Below are positions 56,889 through 64,000 of a stretch of DNA of 64,000 nucleotides, piece after piece (positions within the stretch are counted from its first letter, which is position 1; every line of letters starts with the position of its first letter). The DNA is from Vandiemenella viatica. Lineage: Eukaryota > Arthropoda > Insecta > Orthoptera > Morabidae. Both the position numbers and the translations under genes were made by a program. A model generated the notes under the pieces. It saw only the letters and a list, made by a program, of their open reading frames with translations. It was not told the DNA's origin and did not search any database. The stretch is from the NCBI GenBank assembly GCA_031002005.1, contig CM061914.1:190854685-190918684 (forward strand), given 5' to 3'.

Positions 56889-56932
56889 TTTCAGGCACAA
56901 CGGTGTGGGGAGATTTTCGTTTGTTGCGAACC
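56889..56932 (+). pseudogene. LINE-A 3' fragment bordering the gap
   Basis: 'TTTCAGGCACAACGGTGTGG' translates as 'FRHNGVGRFSFVA', matching 'FRHKGVGRFSFVG' in the LINE-A copy at 28250-28290. It is then cut off. Confidence 0.7.
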
Positions 56933-57070
56933 CCCCTTCAATCTTCGCTGCTGGTTTACTGAATCCTCTAATATCCATCATAACTTTTTCATGATCACTT
57001 ATTCCTTCATGTACAACAATTGTGTGAGAAATGTTAGCGATGTAAAATTGTGAACTGGCAAATCTTTGTG

Positions 57071-57076
57071 TGAGTG

Positions 57077-57107
<31 letters not shown>

Positions 57108-57108
57108 T
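57071..57108. repeat. TG microsatellite and T run
   Basis: TG repeat 57071-57090 followed by T's to about 57108. Confidence 0.9.
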
Positions 57109-57419
57109 AAATATTGGAAGTATCTTCAGTTGCAGATTGGTAATAAATTATCTAGTGAATCATAAGTTGTGTGTTTCGTTTGAAAGTGATTTTTCATTTG
57201 CAGTCACTTTTCTATCTAAATTCCCCTCGAATTGGATGAAGTGTGGCAAATACAACCCCAACTGAGAAGAGGATTGAAGCTGTGTGTATTCTCAGCCAGG
57301 TACGAACAGAACGAAATTAAGAGAGGGGTAAACTAAGAAAGCAAATACGCTTCCAAGTTCCTTCTTTTACAGTGTTCCTGAAGGTTTTACGTTTACCATT
57401 TGCTGGCGTTTCCTGTTAA

Positions 57420-57740
57420 AACGGCCACTTGAATCAACTGCGCAGGTTACGAGCGACCATCGTCCCGTATCGGCACGGGGATGATAACCAATTACATTAC
57501 GCGGCGTTTGCACTGTGCTCACGGCCGCCAACTTTACTGCTAATCCGGCGGGAGAGTACTCGTAGAGGGCGTTTCCGGACCCGCTGACGGATCGGCAGTG
57601 TTTGCAGGTCAGATGGGGCTGGCGAGCAGGCGGCGTCCAATTACCTTAATGGACGGACAGACAGACAGCGCACAGAGCGACACCGCCGCCCAAAAGGGCC
57701 CGACACTCCCCGAAATACGAGAGACAGGTACGGGTCACTA
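57420..57740. promoter_or_regulatory. Candidate cis-regulatory island
   Basis: CpG-containing non-repetitive stretch with homeodomain-like cores 'ATAACCAATTACATTACGCG', 'CTGCTAATCCGGCG' and 'CCAATTACCTTAATGG', and no recognisable coding. Composition is like 22560-22872. Confidence 0.35.
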
Positions 57741-57895
57741 CCATCGCTAGGCATCTCTCGATTTCTGTTCAATATGCAACATTTAATCAAAATCGTTACT
57801 TTGTAAGGAATTAATTTCACCTATACACAAGAGTTTCGTAAAAAATTGGCTGCATGAAATACATTGATCAGCCGAAACATTATGAACACCTACTT

Positions 57896-58136
57896 AGGGG
57901 ACGTCCATAAATTACGTGAGTTGAAATAGGGGGGCGGGTCCCGCGAAATATCACCAAATCTCACCAAGCAGGGGGGGGGGGGGGCGGGGTCCACGGAAAT
58001 CTCACGATAAAAAGGTCTCGAAAAGTTGCGAGGGCGATTTCTAGGGGGTTTTACGTACCAGATCTCACTAGAGAGGGGGAGGGTTCGGAAATCCAGATAA
58101 AAAACCTCACGTAATGTATGGATGCCCCCCCCCCCT
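57896..58136 (+). mobile_element. G-rich MITE, second copy
   Basis: Same family as 53361-53643 ('CGTCCATAAATTACGTGAG', repeated 'AAATCTCACC'), ending in 'ATGGATGCCCCCC'. G and C runs are expanded. Confidence 0.8.
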
Positions 58137-58388
58137 TACTAGCATATTGGACCACCTTTTGAACGCAATACAGAAGCGATTTGGCGCAGCATGGATTCTA
58201 CAAGTCCTTGCTAGGCTTCCAGAGGTATCTGACAACCAAATTCCCTTAAATTACGAGCCAGCGATTTGTGGGCGCGGCGTCTGGGAACGAGCATCTCGGA
58301 AACGGAGAGGCTGGTTGACTGTTGGCGTGATACTGTAGTGAGCATCTATGCAGGGTGGTTGAAGGACGGTGAAACCACGAGTAGGCGA

Positions 58389-58647
58389 AAAGTTTTTTTT
58401 TTCTTTTTTTTATACTTATGGCTTTACGGCCCGTCGACGTCGGGGTCATTAGAGGTGGGATGGGACAAGGGACAAGGAAGAGGAAGGAATTCGGCCATGG
58501 CATTTTGAAGGAAGCATCCCGGCATTCGCCTGGAGTGATTTGGGGAAATCATGGAAAACCCAAATCTGGATTTTCGGACGGGGATTCGAACAACCATCCT
58601 CCCGTAAGCGAGGCCAGAGCGTTAACCGCTCACCCACCCCGCTCGGT
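58389..58647 (-). mobile_element. S1b SINE inside the Tc1 fold-back
   Basis: Tail complement 'TTTACGGCCCGTCGACGTCG', body 'GGAATTCGGCCATGGCATTT', head at 58647. It splits the 'RQGGGRPRL' coding segment. Confidence 0.9.
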
Positions 58648-59157
58648 GGCTACAACATGGTGGACGTCCACGCCTCATCGCAGAACGTGGAGGTCGGAGG
58701 CTTGCCCGCTCTGTAAAGCGGGATAGGGAGTGATCTGTGGCAGATCTGGTGCTTCCAGAAGTGTGTTTCCGAGCACACAAACAACCGGCCCGTTATTTAA
58801 GGGAATTGCGTGACCTGTGCGTAGACATCTCGGAAACCTAACGAGGACTTTTTGGATCCATGCCACGTCGAATCACTGCTGCATTGCGCTCCAAAGATGG
58901 ACCAACACACTATTAAGAAGGTGGCCATAATTTTTTGGCTGATCAATGTATGTAGGTGTAGATTCACCGATGTACGGTCTATATCAGTTGAGAAGAAGGG
59001 TTGGCAACAGAAAAAATAATTATTTACCAGAAACACCGAAAAAGTTATTATTAAAATTAGTTAAGGGCCAACGTAGACGAGTGGTGGTAGTGCTCGCCAA
59101 GAAACTAAGATTAAAAATATTAAATTAAAACAAATATGAAGGGAGAAAGTGATTTTT

Positions 59158-59330
59158 TTAGACACCGAGAAGTACATACGTCAATTTTACCAGGACCGGG
59201 TATAATTTCTCTTATTGTATGTTAACAAATTAGTAAAAATGAAGCATTTGGTATAGGTATAACTTATGCAACAGCTTCAATTTGAATACTAGGAATTGTT
59301 GGTGGAGCCAATCATGTATTCACTAGGTAA
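59158..59330 (+). pseudogene. COX1: Nuclear mitochondrial fragment (COX1)
   Basis: About 170 bp read like insect mitochondrial cytochrome c oxidase I in the stretch encoding 'HPEVYILILPGFG' through 'ILGFVVWAHHMFTVG': see 'AATTTTACCAGGACCGGGTA', 'AAAATGAAGCATTTGGTATA' and 'GAATACTAGGAATTGTTGG'. Many substitutions and small indels break the frame, so it is an old insertion. Flanks show no other mitochondrial sequence. Confidence 0.85.
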
Positions 59331-59924
59331 GTTTGGAAATTTCATCCAGAGTATATGACAAACTGCTATAAAATTAAATTAAATCAGATCACGTCTGATA
59401 GTCGTGTCTTAACGTTTTTAATCTACACACGATATGAAGCAAGATTCCCAGATACATAACTGTAATAGTGTGAATTGAGACCGTAGTTACGGTGATGTAT
59501 TTCGTGTACCGTAAGATGGAGCTGGTTAATATGCTTCGGAGCCAGCTGGACACGTCGTCAGCGCTAACAAGATGATCTGCCGGACACGAGATTAACGAGC
59601 CCATCCGTCAGTGTCCTGGAGTATGGTCGCCAACTAGCCTCGCCTCATTAGGCGGCTCTCAAGCGATACGGCCATCAATTACAGACCTCACTCTGACGAA
59701 CATCAGATACAAGGAAAGCTGTCGCGTATGTTGCGACGTAGCTTATTCTCAGATCCTGAAACGAGATTCCGCCCCTAGAAAGAATTATTCGAGGGTGTCA
59801 ATGGATGCAGCAACAGTACCAATGACGTCATCATCTCAATTGGAAAGAACGGTAGACACGAAACTTTAACGGGATTTGAAAATTATTGAAATATCATATT
59901 TCTAGAACATTTTTGTTATTTACT
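59331..59924. other. No recognisable gene
   Basis: 59620-59700 is GC-richer with 'CTCATTAGGCGGC' and 'ATCAATTACAG'. No repeat identified. Confidence 0.4.
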
Positions 59925-60160
59925 TTTTTTTACTTATGGCTTTACGCCTACTCGACTTCAAGGTCATTAGAGGCGGGACGGGACTGGGAACGGGAAGGAA
60001 TTCGTTGATGGTTTTTTTGAAGGAAGCATCCCGGCATTCCCCTCGAGAGATTTGGGGAAACCATGGAAAACCCAAATCTGGATGCCTGGACGGGGATTCA
60101 AACCGGCGTGCCACCGAATACGAGGCCAGTGCGTTCACCGTTCACCTACCACACTCGGGT
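59925..60160 (-). mobile_element. S1b SINE
   Basis: Tail complement 'TTTACGCCTACTCGACTTCA', body, degraded B box ('GGATTCAAACC'), head at 60160. Confidence 0.9.
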
Positions 60161-60289
60161 CTTTACTTTCCATTCGTCTCGTCGAGTTACATAAGAATCC
60201 ATCACCGTTATCGTAAAATCCCCGGACACAGCTAGTAGTTTCCAACATGTAACGCTAGTACTATAGAGTGCAAACACTGGGGTACCCTC

Positions 60290-60545
60290 GCACGTCAAAT
60301 TAAAGGAGCCATTAGCGGCGTGGACCTTAAATATTAAGGGCCTGCTCTCGGCAGCGTCTTCCGCCCCCGGCTGTCAGAATTCTAAATCGACCACGTCATC
60401 GTCTCCCCCGCTTCCCTCGGGGCTCGCGGTTCCGCCTGGAAAAACATTTACACTGCCACTCGGCGAGACGGGGCGGGTAGCATAACTCGGGGGACGAGGC
60501 TGAGCAGCCCACCCCAATAACAGCCGTCACTCTCGCACAGTGGCA
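60290..60545. promoter_or_regulatory. Candidate regulatory GC/CpG island
   Basis: 'CAAATTAAAGGAGCCATTAG' and 'TTAAATATTAAGGGCC' cores within GC-rich sequence; no coding recognised. Confidence 0.3.
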
Positions 60546-60604
60546 GAACTGGCGAATTGCAAACCAACCATACAAAACAGTACGTACTTCTAACAAGAGT
60601 CTTT

Positions 60605-60820
60605 GGGCCATCTTCCTCTTCGTCGACGTCGAGGTCATCAGAGACGGGAAAGAACTGAGGACAAGGATTGGGAAAGAATTCGGCCACGGCCTTTTGAATG
60701 AACCATCCCGATATTCGCCTGGAGTGAATTGGGGAGGTAATCGAAAACCAAAATTTGGATGGCCGGACGGGGATTCGAACCCACGTCCTCCCGAACGTTA
60801 ACCATCCATCCAGCACGTTG
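60605..60820 (-). mobile_element. S1 SINE, mixed tail
   Basis: Tail complement combines 'CGTCGACGTCGAGGTCAT' (S1b) with 'CAGAGACGGG' (S1a). Body 'GGAAAGAATTCGGCCACGGC', B-box complement 'GGATTCGAACC'; head truncated near 60818. Confidence 0.85.
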
Positions 60821-60959
60821 TGGGTTATCAGTACTAACGCTTTGTGTTCACGATTAATCGGTCCATGCTGCATTTATTACACAGGGTGTCCACCATGAAC
60901 CTGACACATTTGAAATTTCTGCGTATTTTATAATGCTTAGGATAAAAAGAAAATAATGC

Positions 60960-61760
60960 CTGCAAGATAGGGAAATAAGGTACTCCGACGATTGCTTAGA
61001 AATTCAGCGTGATTTGGATGCTACTTCTGGATTGGTGCCGTAAATGGCAGCTTACACTTAATTGCAAAAAGTGCAAGGCAATGCGGATAAGTAACAAAAA
61101 AAAAATCAGTTTGTTCACAAGTACAAAATAAGCAATTCAGCTGTTGACACGGTTGATTCCCTGAAGTATCTGGTGGTACAAAGCAACATGAAATGGGACA
61201 TGCACATAACTTCCGTCGTAGGCAAGGCGAATTCTAAATTGCGATTCATAGGTCGTATTTTGAGGAATTGTAATGCTCATACAAAGGAGATAGCGTATAG
61301 AACACTAGTGCGTCCGCATCTGGATTACTGTTGTGGTGTTTGGGATCCGTATCGGCAGGTTCTGATTGACTCAGTTGAGAGGGTGCAGAGGAGAGCCGCT
61401 CGATTCGTGACTGGTTGCTACAGCCCTTATGAACGCATCAAAGAATTGATACATAGATTTGGCTGGGATAGTTTGGAAGACAGACGACGTAGTTTGCGTC
61501 TGAATTTATTGGAGAATATGCGAAAAAAATTAAATTTCTAGTGCAATGAAATACTTCTTCCGCCAACCTATTTAGGTCGCAATGACCGGAGGGATAAGAC
61601 TAGAGAAATAAGATGCCATAATGATGCTTTTATGTATTCCTTCTTTCCTCGCGCTATTCGGGATTGGAATGCGCGGGTTTAGGATTGGTGCTTAGCACCC
61701 TCTGCCACCCACAATGTTTGTGATTTACAGAGTATGGATGTGGATGTAGATGCAGAAGAT
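60960..61760 (+). pseudogene. LINE-E 3' fragment
   Basis: Frame 61173-61541 encodes 'TLVRPHLDYCCGVWDPYRQ' and 'SVERVQRRAARFVTGCYSPY', then a stop at 61539-61541. Upstream 60960-61130 is the end of RT, frameshifted. Tail 'GAGTATGGATGTGGATGTAG'. Immediately followed by another copy. Confidence 0.9.
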
Positions 61761-61764
61761 CAAC

Positions 61765-63085
61765 AGTAACTCACCAAGTTTTATTAAAAAAATCAGTACA
61801 CCTCTACATGAGACTCTCTCTTTGCACGAAGAATATCTAGTTATAGTTTGTAGTAGAGTTATGGAGCATAATATATGCTCGAATATTATGAATTTTCTAG
61901 ATGATAATAATTTGCTTACAACAAATCAACACGGCCCCGGAAGAAAAGATCATGTGAAACACAGCTGGCTCTATTTACACACGACGTTATGAAAGTTACC
62001 GATGCAGGTTCACAAGTAGATGCAATTTTTTTAGATTTCCAGAAAGCCTTTGACTCTGTGCCACACAACCGCCTTTTAGCGAAGCTTCGAGCGAACGGTA
62101 TATCGGATCAGCTTTGTGAATGGATAAAGGATTTTCTAACTGGTCGGTCGCAGTATGTTGTCGTTGGAGGAGAAAGTTCTTCTAATCTAGATGTTACATC
62201 GGCTGTACCTCAAGGAAGTGTAATAGGACCACTTCTTTTCTTAATTTTTATAAACGATCTCGGAGACAAAGTGAAAAGCATTTTTAGATTGTTTGCTGAT
62301 GATGCGGTTATTTATAGGGAACTAAGGGATTTGGCAGATTGCTTAGAAATTCAGCGCGATCTGGATGTTATTTTGTCTTGGTGCGCTGAGTGGCAACTTA
62401 CTCTAAATTGTAAAAAGTGCAAGACAATGAGCATAACTAACAAAAAGAATCCAGTTGTTCAGAAATACGAGTTAATCAATACAGTTATTGATATGGTTGA
62501 TTCTATGAAATATACACAAATGGGGCATACACATTAATTCGTTAGTAGGTAGAGCAAATTCTAGGCTGCGATTCATAGGTCGAATCTTGAAAAATTGTAA
62601 TGAACAAATAAAGGAGATAGCGTACAAATCTCTTGTGCGTCCACATTTGGATTACTGTTGTGCCATTTGGGACCCGTTTCGTAAGGGGTTGATCGAAAGT
62701 ATAGTGAAAGTACAGAGAAGAGCCGCTCGATTCGTAACCGCTTGCTACAGTCCTTATGAAAGCGTCACAGAACTGATTAGTAGACTAGGCTGGGAGTCTC
62801 TGGTAGATAGACGACACACGTTTCGTTTAAACTTATTGGTAAACATGTGTACTCCCACTTTCACTTTTGGGTGTAGTGAAATACTTCTTCCACCAACCTA
62901 TTTGAGTCTGAAGGACAGGAAAGATAAAATTAGAGAAATAAGGTGCCGCACTGATTCTTATATGAATTCTTTTTTTGCTCGTACCATTAGGGATTGGAAT
63001 GCACAACAAAGAGATTAGTTTTGGTGCTGAGTACCCTCTGCCACCCACAATTTTGTGAATTGCAGAGTATATATGTAGGTAGATG
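61765..63085 (+). pseudogene. LINE-E reverse transcriptase copy, frameshifted
   Basis: 61750-61980 gives the RT start ('NIMNFLDDNNLLTTNQHG'). 61989-62537 carries 'FLDFQKAFDSVPHNRLLAKL', 'SAVPQGSVIGPLLFLIFIND' and an intact 'FADDAVIY' box. A frameshift near 62500-62540 precedes 62587-63018, the tail ('SLVRPHLDYCCAIWDPFRK'). A distinct subfamily from the other three copies, ending 'GAGTATATATGTAGGTAG'. 5'-truncated; the RT core could be the best preserved in the window. Confidence 0.9.
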
Positions 63086-63089
63086 TAGC

Positions 63090-63373
63090 CTGAATTGAAG
63101 TTCCTGCCAGGTTTTCTGTAACATCTCGGTCGTAACGGAAGTGGACTTTGTTCAAACGCCTGTCTCACTGCTGTTACATGCTCCTCTGATTACCACCACC
63201 ATGCAATTTCTTTACACTTCCCTTTGCCAAAGCGCTGTTTCCATTTCTTAATGGTGTCCCGTGATGGTGAGTCCTTCTTGAACACGCGGCGAAAGTTGCG
63301 TTACACTTGAATCACTGAATTTGTTTCCGCGTATCACTAAATAACTTGTGCTCGCTCTTGCGGTGACGCCATT
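63090..63373 (-). pseudogene. Transposase HTH (DUF4817-like) N-terminal fragment
   Basis: From the ATG at 63373 the minus strand reads 'MASPQERAQVI', stop, then 'RNFRRVFKKDSPSRDTIKKW' and 'SEEHVTAVRQAFEQSP', the HTH domain common in insect mariner-like transposons. At least three stops. Truncated by the LINE-E tail. Confidence 0.7.
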
Positions 63374-64000
63374 TTCAGTTCAGCTACTGCAGCACCACCT
63401 ACAACCTATTGCGCGGGTTTCAGAAATAGTCAACTGATCTTCAACAGTTTCTCTACATATTGCAACGCATCTTACCAACTTACTTCCATTCGTTGATTTT
63501 TGGCAGCCAAATTAAAGGTGCCAGATTCATTTCTATTTCACGGCTGTAAATAGAGAGAGAGTAATTTAACTCTAGGATTTTTGAACCTGAAGTTTTTATC
63601 TGGAGCAGGAAATCAGGATATAATTCCACTGTAGCTTCTGCTTTGTTTATCAAAACATGAGGCTGTAATTATGCGTCCACCAAGCTTTTGTTCCAACTTT
63701 GCAGCATGCAATACGAATGTAATTAAAGTAATACGATGTAATTAAAATAATAGCCTGTAATTAACTTTCTGCTCAGTTATTTTTCTATTAGTTTCATGTA
63801 TGAAGGTAGTAGAAATTTGATCTGGAAACATTTCTAAGCAAAAACGAATAACATTCAATCATTATATTTTTTATATTACGAAAAATTTTTGTAGGTAAAG
63901 TATATTTACAAAAACGAATAACTATTATTTATTTGATTTATATAATTCATGTAAATGACTCAATCTGGCTAAAGCCTTTGAAAGATCTAGTGCTACCCTA
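63374..64000. other. No recognisable feature
   Basis: AT-rich sequence to the window end. 63380-63480 is probably the 5' leader of the transposon fragment. Confidence 0.4.

Larger units (their letters stand above)
57862..58948. mobile_element. Tc1-derived fold-back element carrying two insertions
   Basis: Ends 'CATTGATCAGCCGAAACATT' and complement 'CATTGATCAGCCAAAAAATT', flanked by TA. Coding like that at 34143 is present ('LGTSISETERLVDCWRDTVV' near 58284). The right arm is short (58778-58948). The element contains a G-rich MITE (57896-58136) and an S1b SINE (58389-58647). Confidence 0.85.

Overview
This window looks like repeat-rich nuclear DNA from an insect with a large genome. Signs are large introns, abundant non-LTR retrotransposons, tRNA-derived SINEs, mariner/Tc1/hAT relics and an old nuclear copy of mitochondrial COX1 whose wording is insect-like. 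The order cannot be fixed from sequence alone; a polyneopteran (orthopteran or stick-insect type) would fit, but that is a guess. No bacterial operons, rRNA or free-standing tRNA genes were seen. A run of exactly 1000 N (55889-56888) marks an assembly gap.

The only host gene I can name is on the minus strand. Two exons at 53710-53795 and 47063-47316 have canonical splice sites, matching codon phase and TPR sequence resembling TMTC2/Tmtc2, an ER membrane protein with TPR repeats. The 6.4 kb between them is intron. A third good minus-strand exon (28549-28635) is phase-compatible but does not resemble the next TMTC2 segment, so its gene is unknown. Everything else appears intronic or intergenic.

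Layout: 0.6-1.3 kb LINE endonuclease relic; 1.5-2.8 kb long direct repeats; 4.6-5.9 kb near-complete mariner; 6.4-11.9 kb SINEs, three LINE types and a hAT relic; 12.6-16.7 kb LINEs with a nested insertion; 19.5-21.3 kb hammerhead-like, fold-back repeats; 22.6-25.7 kb GC/CpG islands and a jockey-like LINE; 26.1-28.5 kb two LINEs; 28.5 kb candidate exon; 28.8-29.9 kb two inverted hammerhead-like repeat pairs; 30-38 kb mariner, Tc1 and hAT relics, LINEs and SINEs; 40-43 kb LINEs; 44.3-44.9 kb DNA transposon; 46.2-46.7 kb SINE within SINE; 47.1-53.8 kb the Tmtc2-like exons with repeat-filled intron; 53.8-54.8 kb 54-bp minisatellite; 54.8-56.9 kb LINE spanning the gap; 57.4-63.4 kb nested DNA transposons, the COX1 fragment, SINEs and two tandem LINE fragments.

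For brevity LINE families are labelled here: LINE-A (RT tail with 'NYRRTQSVTDMIKEL'), LINE-B ('LRWYGHVKRMG', ends in GAT repeats), LINE-C ('GSETWTLGIPE', RTE/BovB-like), LINE-D ('GRPRARWLDQVKKEA'), LINE-E (CR1/Daphne-like, 'RPHLDYCCGVWDP') and LINE-J (jockey-like, 'CDCGEDQTVQHML'). The main SINE is S1, with 3'-tail subtypes S1a and S1b.

The most unusual structures are: repeat arrays in the Tmtc2-like intron that begin at, and in one case seem copied from, the splice acceptors; and about eleven short hammerhead-ribozyme-like cores, belonging to several unrelated repeat families, most in inverted pairs as in Penelope-like elements.
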